Assembly (NCBI RefSeq): GCF_015476545.1
Contig: NZ_JADMKV010000036.1
Coordinates: 1-44,295 of the forward strand
Direction of reading: 5' to 3'
Length of the DNA stretch: 44,295 bases
Origin: Methylobacter sp. BlB1
Lineage (GTDB): Bacteria > Pseudomonadota > Gammaproteobacteria > Methylococcales > Methylomonadaceae
Part shown: positions 24,876 to 34,667 of the stretch, one piece after another
Numbering within the stretch: the first letter of the stretch is position 1
Layout: each line of letters opens with the position of its first letter
Position numbers and translations under genes: made by a program
Notes under the pieces: model-generated
The model's database searches: none
What the model saw: only the letters and a program-made list of their open reading frames with translations
Told to the model about the DNA's origin: nothing

Positions 24876-27800
24876 AACTCGACCCAGGTTTGCTCCAAAA
24901 GGCAAGAGACCTTTAGCCGCATTGATATCGCTGCTCATGGCCATGCCGAATATCGGCGTAGCTCCATCGTTTGCCGCAGTAAATCCCGCACAGGTCGGTT
25001 CGGGCTTCACTGTCACTGCTTCCGATCTAGCCTATATCCTTCAACAGATTAAGATCTCTGAATATCACTCAACGAATACCACACCAGCAACAGGCCCCTG
25101 CGGAGCGCTTCTCGGCAACGGCCCTAACCAGATCGGCAGCCCGCTCCTTTCCCTCGGACTGCGAACGGTAGACGGGACTTGCAACAACCTACAAGCCGGC
25201 CAAGAGAAATTCGGCGCCGCAGACCAGCCGTTCCCGCGCCTGACCACACCGAATTTCAATAAGCCTGCGGATAAGATCCCGCTAGGTTTCCCGGGAGCCG
25301 GGATCAACACAAACTACAACCAGACCAGCGGTTCTGTTTTCGACTCCTCGCCCCGCGTGATCAGCAACCTGATCGTTGACCAAACTTCAACCAATCCGGC
25401 TGCCGTCAATGTGGCTGGTTTTCCCATTAGAACCCAGGGCAATGAAGGGGTTTTCCCATGCACGACGGAACCGACAACGCCGGGTGGTACCGACGGGCTC
25501 CCCGCAGGATGTGTGCCTGCGCATCAAACCCTGTTCATCCCGAACGTTACCACTGATGTCGGTCTTTCGCCGCCATTCAACTCGTTGTTTACAATCTTTG
25601 GCCAATTTTTCGACCATGGTCTCGATAAGATCACTAACGGAGGCAATGGACAGGTTTTCGTTCCATTGAAGGAGGACGACCCGCTGGTCGCCGGGCCGGA
25701 CCACATTTTCGGCAATGCCGATGATCTTCCGGCTCAACAGCGATTCATGGTCATGACCCGCGGCACTATCATACAAGGTCCTGACGGCTTTCGTAATGCC
25801 CCGAACACTGACACCCCGTTCGTAGATCAAAGCCAGACCTACACTTCACATTCGTCGCACCAGGTCTTCACCCGCGAGTATGTTCTCAATGCTGAGGGCA
25901 AGCCAGTTGCGACCGGCAGGTTCTTCGAGCAAGCCGATGGCGGTTTGCCCACTTGGGCGATGATCAAGGAGCAGGCGGCAACTAAGCTTGGTCTTCAGCT
26001 TGTCGATGCGGACGTCAGCGACATCCCAATGATAGCGGCCGATCAGTACGGCAACTTCCTGCCCGGCCCGAACGGTCTTCCTCAGTACGTGACGGCTACC
26101 GGCCTCGTCGAGGGCAACCTGAGCGCTCCGGTTGCCGCTCCGTCTAACGTGGAACGTATCAAAACGGCATTTCTGAACGACATCGCACATAGCGCAGATC
26201 CGGGAACTGTCACTGCTCCCAAGACGCCTGATGCCGATGATACGGCGGGCGGCAGCCTCGATCCGGTCGCGACCGGCGAGTATGATGATGAACTGCTGGA
26301 TCTGCACTTCATCTGCGGCGATGGGCGCTGCAACGAGAATATTGCGCTGACTGCGGTCCATCAGGTCTTCCACTCCGAGCACAATCGCCTGGTCGATTAC
26401 TACAGCAATCCGACTGATGGCGTGCTGACCCGGCCCGAGAACGCCGAGCTGTTGGCGGATTTCAAGAACGTCAATCTCACTCCGGGACCAGATAAGACCT
26501 TTACCTATGAAGAGCGCCTGTTCCAGGCCGCCCGTTTCGTCACTGAGATGGAATATCAGCATCTGGTGTTCGAGGAGTTTGCGCGCAAGGTCCAGCCTGC
26601 CATCAACCCTTTCGAGCCTTTTGCCTTCAACCAGACGGACCTCAACCCGGCCATCACGGCTGAATTTGCCCATGCAGTCTACCGTTTCGGCCACTCAATG
26701 CTGACCGATACGATTCCGCGCTTAAATTCGTCTGAATCTGTGGCGCTTGGTGCGCCGTTGCACAATGACATACCACTGTTCGACGGATTCCTTAACCCGG
26801 CAGTCTACAATGACGGCGGCAACGGCGTCAGAATCAACTCCAGGGAAGCGGCCGGCGCCATTCTCATGGGCTTATCGGATCAGACCGGTAACGAGATAGA
26901 CGAATTCGTTTCTGAAACGATGCGCAGCCACCTGCTGGGCCTGCCTCTCGATTTGCCCAGCATCAACATGGCGCGCGCCCGCAGTGAAGGTATTCCTTCT
27001 CTGAACAACGTTCGCAAGCAAATTTTCGCGACAACAAACGATGGTCAGTTGGCGCCTTATGCAAACTGGATTGATTTCGACCAGGTGCTTAAGCACCATG
27101 CGTCGTTACTCAACTTTGTTGCCGCGTATGGTAAACATCCAACCATTGTTGCTGCAACGACTTTAGACGGTAAACGTAATGCCGCTGACCAGATCGTCAA
27201 CGGTACAGTTCTGCCCGGACCGGATGGCGTCCTGGTTGACGATCCTAATACACGTGTAGATGAAAGCGCCGACAACATCTTCCCTCCCGATGACAGCGCT
27301 GACTTCATGTTCAGTACGGGTTCCTGGGTGAATGATGCGAATGGCGTATCCAAAACCGGGGTTGATGATATCGACCTCTGGGTGGGCGGTCTTGCCGAAA
27401 ACACTAACCTGTTTGGCGGCCTGCTGGGTCCTACTTTCAACTATGTGTTCGAGAAACAGCTCACCGATCTCCAGAACGGCGACCGGTTCTATTATCTGGC
27501 TCGCACGCCGGGTATGAACCTTCGGACCCAGCTCGAGGGCAATTCATTCGCCGAGTTGATAATGCGCAATACGCCAGCCCACACCCTGAAGGCTGATCCG
27601 TTCGCGACAGCCGACTGCAAGTTTGAGCGCGGCAACCTTACTTTCCCTGCGGCTGCAGGCAGTGCTATTACCGGCCCAGGTTCGGTCAATGATGATCCGG
27701 CTTCGGAATGTAACGAAAATCTTCTGTTGCTGCGAGAGCCTGACGGCACGATACGATATCGCTCAATCAACAGTGTCGATCCGGCGGGTATCAACGGCCA

Positions 27801-30207
27801 AAGTGTTTACAACGGCACTGATTTTGCCGATGACTTCTACGGCGGCAACGACAACGACACTTTCTGGGGCGGCCTTGGCAATGACAGAATCGAAGGCGGC
27901 GGCGGAGACGACGTTGCTCTTGGCGGCGAAGGCAATGACATCATCACTGACTTCGGCGGTGCTGACGTCCTCAAAGGCGGTCCTGGCAATGATGCCATCG
28001 ACGGCGGTATCGGCGACGACATCATTATGAGCGGCGATGGCAAGGACTTCACCAACGGCGGTGGCAATATCAATGAAACTTTTGCTGGCCCAGGTGATGA
28101 CTTCTCTATTGCTGGACAGAGTACAGATGCCGTCTTCGGTGACAGCGGCGACGACTGGGAAGAGGGCGGCGACCAGCCTGACCTCCTGATCGGCGACAGT
28201 TCCACTCTGTTTTTCGATGACCACAACCTGCCCGGCCATGACATCCTGATCGGTCAGGGCGGCGATGACGACTATGACATGGAAGGCGGCGACGACATTG
28301 GCGTGGCGGGTCCCGGCGTCGAGAAGAATGCCGGAGCCGCTGGCTATGACTGGGTGATTGGTGTGGGCGATCCACAGCCTCAAAATGCTGATTTGGCTCT
28401 GCTGATTCTCAACACTCCACCCGTAAACGAAACTCGCGACCGGTACAATGAAGTTGAAGCGTTGTCCGGCTGGAAGTTTAACGATACCCTGCGCGGCGAT
28501 GACATTATCCCTAGCCAGGTTGGTGGTGGCGGCTTCATTGGCTGCGATGCGCTAGACCAGGCCGGTCTGGACCGCATTGCCGGTCTTGATGCCTTAGTTC
28601 CGCCTCTGACTGCGGGCACGGCTACGCCATTGGCTTCGGTCATTGCCAATTCCGTAACCAACTTTTGTCTGTTAACCGGTGACTTCGTCTGGGGTGAGGG
28701 CAATATCCTCCTTGGCGGAGACGGCAGTGACCAGCTCGAAGGGCGCGGCGCCAATGACATTCTCGATGGCGACCGTTACCTGAACGTCCGGCTCAGTATT
28801 CGTGCTAACCCGGACGGCACGGGCGTTGAGATTGGCAGCACTAATCTCATGGAGAACAAGGCCGTTACAGGAAGCTTTGGCTCTGGCACTACCAATATGA
28901 CCTTGCAACAAGCGGTATTCGCCGGTCTTGTCGATCCAGGCCAAATTGTGGCCGTTCGTGAGATCCTGACTCCGGCCGTTCCCGCACCTGACTGCGGCGC
29001 TGCAACACCGCTCAACTGCGACACGGCGTTATTCTCAGGGCCGGCAGTTAATTACACTATCACCGCTAATGCCGATGGCAGCGTGAGTGTACGTGATAAT
29101 ACTGCCGCTGGCGGTGGTGGCGGTGGCGTCAATGACGGTACCGATATTCTGTGGAATATCGAGCAGCTCAGCTTCTGTGATGTTCTCGGCGCTCTTAGAA
29201 ATACCTGTGATGTCCGCGCCGCTCCAGTCTCCATAGCGGAACTAACCGCTCCGGTAGCCGAAGTGTCGCCTGCTTCACCGGTGTTGGGTTTCCCTGATCA
29301 GGTTGCCGGTACTACATCGGCGGCTCAGACCATCACTGTCACCAACACTGGGCTTTCTAGCCTCATCGTATCGGGAGTCGCATTGGCGGGCGCCGATGCG
29401 TCACAGTTCTTGTTGACTAACAACAATTGTGCGACTGTCGCGCCCAACAATTCCTGTACAGTCGATGTGCAGTTCGCGCCCACTGCAGCCGGCAATAAGA
29501 CAGCTACTGTCTCCATTGCCCATAACGCAGCGGGATCATCATCCAGCATCACGGTGAGTGGCACAGGCCTTCCAGCAGGCCCTATCGCCGCACTATCATC
29601 TACCTCGCTGACTTTCCCGAACCAAGCCACCGGGACTACCTCGGCAGCTCGAACCATCACTGTCTCCAACACCGGAGGGCAAGATCTCATCGTATCCAAT
29701 GTTTCAATGACTGGTAATACGACACAATTCTTGTTAACTAACGGCTGTACGACTGTGACATCGGGCAATTCCTGCACTATCAGTGTGCGGTTCAGGCCTA
29801 CTACGGCCGGTAGCAAGACAGTCACTATCAATATCGTGCACAATGCGGCAGGGTCACCCTCCAGCGTTACGGCAAGCGGCACCGGCATAATCCCGCCCAC
29901 GACTGCTACTGTCGCCGACACGAGCTTCTTTGCTGGCCTGGCTGTACCGGTGGGTACTACTGTCAACGCGCCTGTTCTGGTGAGAAACACGGGCACCGCC
30001 CCGCTCTTCATCACCTCGGCGAGCGCGACTGCGCCGTTCGGGATCAGCAGTCTGAACACCTGTGCCACACGCGTTCTTCCGGGCAGTTCCTGCACGCTTA
30101 TCGCCACCTTCAGGCCGACTGCCGCCCAGCTGTTTACAGGAACGTTATCAATAGTGAGCAACGCCAGCAATAACCCAACCGGCACCTTAACGGGCAGGGG
30201 GCGATAA
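24865..30207 (+). CDS. giant exported animal-type haem peroxidase with RTX and ASH domains
   Basis: A 1780-residue secreted protein. A basic N-region and hydrophobic signal end near PSFA-AVN (about residue 38). The animal haem peroxidase domain spans roughly 90-930, with His251 in QFFDHGLD as distal-histidine candidate and His610 in YRFGHSML as proximal ligand; VFHSEHNRLVDYY and EYQHLVFEEF are family signatures. RTX-type calcium nonapeptides (GGLGNDRIEGGGGDD and others) occupy about 983-1150, with a second patch at 1275-1305. Three ASH/choice-of-anchor-D domains (VTNTGLSSLIVSGV, SNTGGQDLIVSNV, RNTGTAPLFITSA) fill 1466-1780. Export must use Sec, as no type I secretion genes are near. The architecture recalls MopA-type Mn(II)-oxidising peroxidases; the substrate is unproven. 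Confidence 0.88.
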   Translation: MLIRTRPRFAPKGKRPLAALISLLMAMPNIGVAPSFAAVNPAQVGSGFTVTASDLAYILQQIKISEYHSTNTTPATGPCGALLGNGPNQIGSPLLSLGLRTVDGTCNNLQAGQEKFGAADQPFPRLTTPNFNKPADKIPLGFPGAGINTNYNQTSGSVFDSSPRVISNLIVDQTSTNPAAVNVAGFPIRTQGNEGVFPCTTEPTTPGGTDGLPAGCVPAHQTLFIPNVTTDVGLSPPFNSLFTIFGQFFDHGLDKITNGGNGQVFVPLKEDDPLVAGPDHIFGNADDLPAQQRFMVMTRGTIIQGPDGFRNAPNTDTPFVDQSQTYTSHSSHQVFTREYVLNAEGKPVATGRFFEQADGGLPTWAMIKEQAATKLGLQLVDADVSDIPMIAADQYGNFLPGPNGLPQYVTATGLVEGNLSAPVAAPSNVERIKTAFLNDIAHSADPGTVTAPKTPDADDTAGGSLDPVATGEYDDELLDLHFICGDGRCNENIALTAVHQVFHSEHNRLVDYYSNPTDGVLTRPENAELLADFKNVNLTPGPDKTFTYEERLFQAARFVTEMEYQHLVFEEFARKVQPAINPFEPFAFNQTDLNPAITAEFAHAVYRFGHSMLTDTIPRLNSSESVALGAPLHNDIPLFDGFLNPAVYNDGGNGVRINSREAAGAILMGLSDQTGNEIDEFVSETMRSHLLGLPLDLPSINMARARSEGIPSLNNVRKQIFATTNDGQLAPYANWIDFDQVLKHHASLLNFVAAYGKHPTIVAATTLDGKRNAADQIVNGTVLPGPDGVLVDDPNTRVDESADNIFPPDDSADFMFSTGSWVNDANGVSKTGVDDIDLWVGGLAENTNLFGGLLGPTFNYVFEKQLTDLQNGDRFYYLARTPGMNLRTQLEGNSFAELIMRNTPAHTLKADPFATADCKFERGNLTFPAAAGSAITGPGSVNDDPASECNENLLLLREPDGTIRYRSINSVDPAGINGQSVYNGTDFADDFYGGNDNDTFWGGLGNDRIEGGGGDDVALGGEGNDIITDFGGADVLKGGPGNDAIDGGIGDDIIMSGDGKDFTNGGGNINETFAGPGDDFSIAGQSTDAVFGDSGDDWEEGGDQPDLLIGDSSTLFFDDHNLPGHDILIGQGGDDDYDMEGGDDIGVAGPGVEKNAGAAGYDWVIGVGDPQPQNADLALLILNTPPVNETRDRYNEVEALSGWKFNDTLRGDDIIPSQVGGGGFIGCDALDQAGLDRIAGLDALVPPLTAGTATPLASVIANSVTNFCLLTGDFVWGEGNILLGGDGSDQLEGRGANDILDGDRYLNVRLSIRANPDGTGVEIGSTNLMENKAVTGSFGSGTTNMTLQQAVFAGLVDPGQIVAVREILTPAVPAPDCGAATPLNCDTALFSGPAVNYTITANADGSVSVRDNTAAGGGGGGVNDGTDILWNIEQLSFCDVLGALRNTCDVRAAPVSIAELTAPVAEVSPASPVLGFPDQVAGTTSAAQTITVTNTGLSSLIVSGVALAGADASQFLLTNNNCATVAPNNSCTVDVQFAPTAAGNKTATVSIAHNAAGSSSSITVSGTGLPAGPIAALSSTSLTFPNQATGTTSAARTITVSNTGGQDLIVSNVSMTGNTTQFLLTNGCTTVTSGNSCTISVRFRPTTAGSKTVTINIVHNAAGSPSSVTASGTGIIPPTTATVADTSFFAGLAVPVGTTVNAPVLVRNTGTAPLFITSASATAPFGISSLNTCATRVLPGSSCTLIATFRPTAAQLFTGTLSIVSNASNNPTGTLTGRGR

Positions 30208-30251
30208 CTCAGAAAACGCACTATTAAAATCGTAGTTCGCTGCACGGATGC

Positions 30252-30282
30252 CTGTGGGACGGTTCCAAAGCCGCTCCCACAG
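30252..30282. terminator. hairpin after the peroxidase gene
   Basis: ctgtggga (30252-30259) pairs perfectly with tcccacag (30275-30282), and the inner cggtt/agccg extends the stem around a ccaa loop. It lies 45 bases after the peroxidase stop. There is an A run after it on this strand but no T run, so it may be a REP-type element rather than an intrinsic terminator. Confidence 0.5.
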
Positions 30283-30374
30283 CCACCATCCTGAAAAAAG
30301 GGCGAAACAGGACGCCGTCAGCTCAAGAAGCATCGACGATATTCGATCTTGATTTAGAAATTTAAGGCATTTTT

Positions 30375-31217
30375 ATGAAATATTTCGCAACAGCATTACT
30401 TGTAATCACTATTTTTGTTTCAGCAATCTTTGCCTCCTCATCCGTAGACAATGTCCTCGATAAAAGCATGCAAATTGCAAAAACACTGACAGGACAGGAA
30501 GGAAACCAGGCTGCGGAAGGTCAGCAATCCGCAAAAAGAGACAGCTTCACGGTAGGAAAGTCTTTCGCTGAAGAAAAAGGCGGTCTCGACAATGTGGAGG
30601 CCATGGTTGGCAGAGGGAAAAATTATCTTTTAACTCAAGTCAACAATCGCCTGAAGCAACTGGGCCCTTTCAGAACCAGGGTAGACAACATGACTACGCT
30701 GAGCGATTCAGAAAGAAAAACCCTGATCTCTGAGCTTGATGCCGAAATTATCGCGTTTGATGCATTCAAATCAGAGATTAATAAGAGCGCAACAAAGCAG
30801 GATATCAAAAACGTCGCCGATAAAATAAAGGCTGAATGGATAAAGAGCAGGCACACGGTTGCGCGTGCAGAAAAGCAGTTTCTTGCAGCAAAGGAAAACC
30901 AGCTTGTATCGGATGCCGATGCAGCTTCTTTGGGAATTCAAAAACGCATAGACGCCCTTAAAGCCTCGGGGAAAAATGCCAAGATTCATGAGGAATTGCT
31001 TTCAGCCTATGGCAAAAAGATTGCCTCGGCAAAACAGGATCTGGCATCTGCTCAAGAGAAAATTGACGCAATTGCCAGCGCCCCGACAAACGATAAAAAA
31101 GAAAAGTTGATTAAAGGGAAGGACCTTTTGCTGCTGAGTGCTCAAGACAGCATAAAAGATGCTTATAAGATGCTGGGCGACGAAGCGCGCAAGGAGTTTT
31201 CGCAGAGGTACAAATAG
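30375..31217 (+). CDS. exported coiled-coil protein, unknown function
   Basis: A 280-residue protein with an N-terminal signal peptide (MKYFATALLVITIFVSAIFA, cleavage near FAS-SS). The mature protein is Lys/Glu/Ala-rich and strongly helical; stretches such as LISELDAEIIAFDAFKSEI and IASAKQDLASAQEKIDAI suggest coiled coils over about residues 95-255. It has no cysteine and no recognisable domain. It sits between the peroxidase and the multicopper oxidase in the same direction, so it may be a periplasmic scaffold or adaptor for them; that is inference from position only. Confidence 0.75.
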   Translation: MKYFATALLVITIFVSAIFASSSVDNVLDKSMQIAKTLTGQEGNQAAEGQQSAKRDSFTVGKSFAEEKGGLDNVEAMVGRGKNYLLTQVNNRLKQLGPFRTRVDNMTTLSDSERKTLISELDAEIIAFDAFKSEINKSATKQDIKNVADKIKAEWIKSRHTVARAEKQFLAAKENQLVSDADAASLGIQKRIDALKASGKNAKIHEELLSAYGKKIASAKQDLASAQEKIDAIASAPTNDKKEKLIKGKDLLLLSAQDSIKDAYKMLGDEARKEFSQRYK

Positions 31218-31302
31218 GATCGGCTCTACATTAACAGCGAAAAATAACATGGCGCTTAACTCAAGCGGTTAATCGACAAGGATCGGAAGAGGAGCACCGA
31301 TC

Positions 31303-31386
31303 ATGACATTCCTACGGATTTTCATCGATCTGAAAGTTTTAACACTGGCTCCTGTAACGAGGTGGCTTATTACATTTAAAAAATGA
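31303..31386 (+). CDS. possible 27-residue leader peptide
   Basis: A short frame, MTFLRIFIDLKVLTLAPVTR and onward to a lysine-ended stop, has GAGGAG about 9 bases upstream and follows a small gatcgg/ccgatc hairpin (31281-31302). It is hydrophobic and basic. It lies in the 287-base gap before the multicopper oxidase. It may be a leader ORF or chance; nothing else supports it. Confidence 0.25.
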   Translation: MTFLRIFIDLKVLTLAPVTRWLITFKK

Positions 31387-31504
31387 TATCGGTCCGAATG
31401 CGGACGCTAATCCATCACCAGCAGCATGACCAATGAGGAGGCTGGGCAAGCGCTTATTTAAGCTAACTTTCCAGTACAACTATAAGAACTAAACGGAGGT
31501 TATT

Positions 31505-34500
31505 GTGTGTAAGAAGATTATCAATGCAGTGAACTTCAATAAACGCGAGAAGATTTTGACTCGTTATTCATGTGTCATGTCCAGGAAAGCTATTAACCAT
31601 TATTGCGTTATTAATGAAAAAGATAATGCCGGTAATTTGAAGCTGTATTTCGATAGAGCTACACAATTGGTTTGTCTTCTCAGTATGACAGTCGGGGCAG
31701 CTTATGCAAAAGATTTCGATATTCCGACGGGCGTGGCGGATGGGATTGCATCGCCCAGCCCATTGTTTGGCGCCACGGCATTCAGTGCGCCACTGCTGAT
31801 GTTTGAGGAGTTCGGCCTGCAGCCGATGCCGGCCGGCCAATCTTCAAGCACCAGTTCTCTGCCTGCAACTTCAGACTGCCAAAGTATGCCGGACGGCAAG
31901 GAACTCGACGACTTCCTGAAAGAACCTCTTCACCCTCTTCCCACTATGGAAGCGAATGATTTGCTGCCTAATGCCTGGGAGGATAAGGTCAAGGATTGCG
32001 TTGGCACGTTCAATCAGACCGTTCTGGAAGGGCGGCCATCAGGAGAGTTCTTTGCCCATCAGCGGTGGGATGAGTTCTTTCCAAAGGTTTACTTCCAGAG
32101 CGCGCAGACCGGGGCGCGCACGAACCAGGGACTGCGCGATCAATATCAGCTGCATGGGTACAGCAAAGGGGAGTTCGGCAGCGGAGGACTTTATCATCTT
32201 AACGGAACCACGAAAGGAATCGAAGCCAGAATTCATCCGAAAATGCCTGTCCAGAATCCGAAAGCGCTTTGGACCTTCGACGGAACCTTTCCGCCAAAAC
32301 TTCTTATGGCGCGCTATGGCCAACCTGTTCTGTTCCGCCATTACAACGCACTGCCGCTGGATGCCGGGGCAAACTTCGGTTTTGGCAACCAGACTATCAG
32401 TACGCATGAGCATAACGGCCACAACCCGGCTGAGAGCGATGGTTATACTGCCGCTTATTTCTATCCTGGCGAATTCTACGACTATCATTGGCCCATGATT
32501 CTTGCCGGGCACGACAGTATTAATCCCTTTGCCAGCGATCCGGCAGCCGGCACCCCGGATGGCAATGGCGGCATTACTAAAATTCCCGGCGATTGGCGGG
32601 AAACAATGAGTACCCATTGGTTTCATGACCACATGCTCGACTTCACCGCGCCGAATGTTTATAAAGGCAATGCCGCGATGATGAACTATTACAGTGCTGT
32701 TGATCGCGGCCGAGAGCCCGCCAGCGTGCTGGAAGTAACGGGCGGCGCGAAGCCCGGCTATGGCTGTCACTACGCCAATCCGAAAAACGTAAATCTTTGC
32801 TTGCCCAGCGGCAAGGCCCTCGATTGGGGAAACCGCGACTATGACGTCAATCTGATGGTCGCTGACAAGGCCTGGGACAAAAACGGCCAACTTTATTTTA
32901 ATATTTTCAACACGGACGGCTTTGTCGGCGACCAGATCACCGTCAATTGGCAGTGGAAGCCGTATATCGAAGTGCGCGCGCGCCGTTATCGCTTCCGCAT
33001 CCTGAACGGCAGCGTATCGCGGTATTTCAAGATCGCCCTGGTGAACGCGCAAGGCCAACGCGTGCCGTTTCACATGATCGCCAACGATGGCAACCTCATG
33101 GAACATGCGGTGCCGTTCCCCAATGCCCAGTCAGCCGATCTGCCTGTACAAGGTATTGCCGAGCGTTACGACATCGTTATTGACTTCAAAAACTTCAAGG
33201 AAGGCGACAAGCTCTACTTCGTCAATCTGCTGGAGCATGAAGGCGGCAGAGGCCCGAGGCAAGCAATACCGCTCGGCAATGTTTTGAGTGGGCGGTATAA
33301 AGCCGATGGCATCAATGGCGACCCGGGCGTTGGCAAGTTCCTTGAATTCCGCGTGAAAAGCATGCCAGTGGGTCAGGCTGACCTCAGCATGAATCCGGCC
33401 GATTACGTCGAAGGCAAAAAGAAGATGATCCCGCTGCCGACGTTTACGACGACGGAACTCCAGAACGCGATTCACAGGGAATTCGATTTCGGGCGCAGCA
33501 GCGGTACTGACGACAAACCCTGGACCATTAAGACCGACGGCGGTAAGGGGGTTACCATGGACCCTCATCGTTTATCGGCGGCCCCGGACAAGGACACTGC
33601 CGAGATTTGGCACATCAAGAACGGAGGCGGTAGCTGGAGCCATCCGGTCCACATTCATTTCGAGGAGGGGCAGATTCTCAAACGAGACGGTAATCCTCCA
33701 CCCGTATGGGAAAAGTGGGCGCGCAAGGACGTTTATCGCATAGGTGATGCGCCGGACAGTTCCGATACTGTGGATGTGGCCATTCGATTCCGGGAGTTCG
33801 CAGGCACTTACATGGAGCACTGCCACAACACCCAGCATGAGGATAAGGCCATGCTGTTGCGGTGGGATATCCAGCATCCGGGCCAGACCTTAGCCTTGCC
33901 TACGCCTGTTACAGGATGGGAGGGGGTTGAATATGATCCCACTAACACTACAGACGTGCCGACTTTTAAAACCGGTATTAGTGCATCAGATAACACCGGA
34001 AGCGGCTCAAACACTGCGCCGACGATCAATGCGATTGCAAATCAGACTGCAACCGTAGGACAGGCATTCAGCTTGCCGGTGCAGGCGAGCGACGCCGAAG
34101 GTGACGCTCTTACTTTCTCATTGACGGCTGCACCGGCCGGCATGAGCATTAACAGTGCGTCAGGGGTGATCGCCTGGACGCCGGCAAATGGGCAGGAAGG
34201 ATCTCATTCGGTAACCGTGCAGGTTTCTGATGGTCAAGCGTCGACCACCGCAAGCTTTAACGCGACAGTCGAGCCTGCTCCCGTTGCAAACACTGCGCCG
34301 GTGATTACCTCAACACCCATGACTACGGCGAACCTCGGTCAAACTTATAGTTACAGGGTTACGGCGACAGATGCGCCGGGCGATACACTGACGTTCTCCT
34401 TGGTCTCTGGCCCTGCGGGCATGAGCATTAATCCTTCAACAGGTCAGATTACCTGGAGGGTCTTGCAGCGAGGTCCTCAATCTGTATCAGTGCGGGTAAC

Positions 34501-34564
34501 AGACCAGGGCGGATTGTCGGCTACCCAAAACTTTACGATTACGGTCAATTTGCCCAGAAGATGA
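31505..34564 (+). CDS. exported multicopper oxidase with two C-terminal Ig-like domains
   Basis: A 1019-residue protein starting at GTG, with GGAGGT four bases upstream. An unusually long N-region (about 46 residues) precedes the signal helix (QLVCLLSMTVGAAYA). The oxidase part (about 90-810) has all four copper motifs: THEHNGH (His301/303/306), HWFHDH (371/374/376), HPVHIHF (713/716/718) and HCHNTQHEDKAM (His772, Cys773, His774, His778, axial Met783). The T1 and trinuclear sites are therefore complete. Two putative Ig (He_PIG/cadherin-like) repeats, each with a TFSL...PAGMSIN core, occupy about 837-1019. Electron donors may be phenols or metal ions; related oxidases oxidise Mn(II). Confidence 0.9.
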   Translation: MCKKIINAVNFNKREKILTRYSCVMSRKAINHYCVINEKDNAGNLKLYFDRATQLVCLLSMTVGAAYAKDFDIPTGVADGIASPSPLFGATAFSAPLLMFEEFGLQPMPAGQSSSTSSLPATSDCQSMPDGKELDDFLKEPLHPLPTMEANDLLPNAWEDKVKDCVGTFNQTVLEGRPSGEFFAHQRWDEFFPKVYFQSAQTGARTNQGLRDQYQLHGYSKGEFGSGGLYHLNGTTKGIEARIHPKMPVQNPKALWTFDGTFPPKLLMARYGQPVLFRHYNALPLDAGANFGFGNQTISTHEHNGHNPAESDGYTAAYFYPGEFYDYHWPMILAGHDSINPFASDPAAGTPDGNGGITKIPGDWRETMSTHWFHDHMLDFTAPNVYKGNAAMMNYYSAVDRGREPASVLEVTGGAKPGYGCHYANPKNVNLCLPSGKALDWGNRDYDVNLMVADKAWDKNGQLYFNIFNTDGFVGDQITVNWQWKPYIEVRARRYRFRILNGSVSRYFKIALVNAQGQRVPFHMIANDGNLMEHAVPFPNAQSADLPVQGIAERYDIVIDFKNFKEGDKLYFVNLLEHEGGRGPRQAIPLGNVLSGRYKADGINGDPGVGKFLEFRVKSMPVGQADLSMNPADYVEGKKKMIPLPTFTTTELQNAIHREFDFGRSSGTDDKPWTIKTDGGKGVTMDPHRLSAAPDKDTAEIWHIKNGGGSWSHPVHIHFEEGQILKRDGNPPPVWEKWARKDVYRIGDAPDSSDTVDVAIRFREFAGTYMEHCHNTQHEDKAMLLRWDIQHPGQTLALPTPVTGWEGVEYDPTNTTDVPTFKTGISASDNTGSGSNTAPTINAIANQTATVGQAFSLPVQASDAEGDALTFSLTAAPAGMSINSASGVIAWTPANGQEGSHSVTVQVSDGQASTTASFNATVEPAPVANTAPVITSTPMTTANLGQTYSYRVTATDAPGDTLTFSLVSGPAGMSINPSTGQITWRVLQRGPQSVSVRVTDQGGLSATQNFTITVNLPRR

Positions 34565-34576
34565 TTGCCCGGTTTT

Positions 34577-34661
34577 TGACATCTTGAATCAAACCAATCG
34601 GCAGTCCTCCATCGGCGAGGTTGCGATGGAGGACTGACTAAATGTAATAACAACCATAAGG
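34577..34661 (+). repeat. hairpin-bearing repeat, copy A
   Basis: Copy A of an about 85-bp sequence that recurs at 35708-35795. It contains a perfect 13-bp stem (cagtcctccatcg 34602-34614 / cgatggaggactg 34624-34636) and a conserved AT-rich tail ending ccataagg just before the SCO gene's ATG. It may be a 5' leader element or an intercistronic stabiliser. Confidence 0.75.
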
Positions 34662-34667
34662 CATAGC

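Noticed and set aside
25846-26694. 282-codon minus-strand ORF inside the peroxidase gene
   Set aside because: It mirrors the codon bias of a well-supported plus-strand gene, has no ribosome site or family motif, and the plus-strand peroxidase motifs are unambiguous.
27813-28780. DNA tandem repeat or CRISPR-like array in the Gly/Asp-rich region
   Set aside because: The periodicity is at the protein level (RTX nonapeptides) with variable codons; there are no uniform spacers.
29325-30245. 306-codon minus-strand ORF across the ASH domains
   Set aside because: A Val/Leu-rich artefact of repetitive plus-strand ASH coding; no motifs or start signal.
32039-33106. 355-codon minus-strand ORF inside the multicopper oxidase
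   Set aside because: It covers the copper-ligand coding of the sense gene and has no recognisable features of its own.
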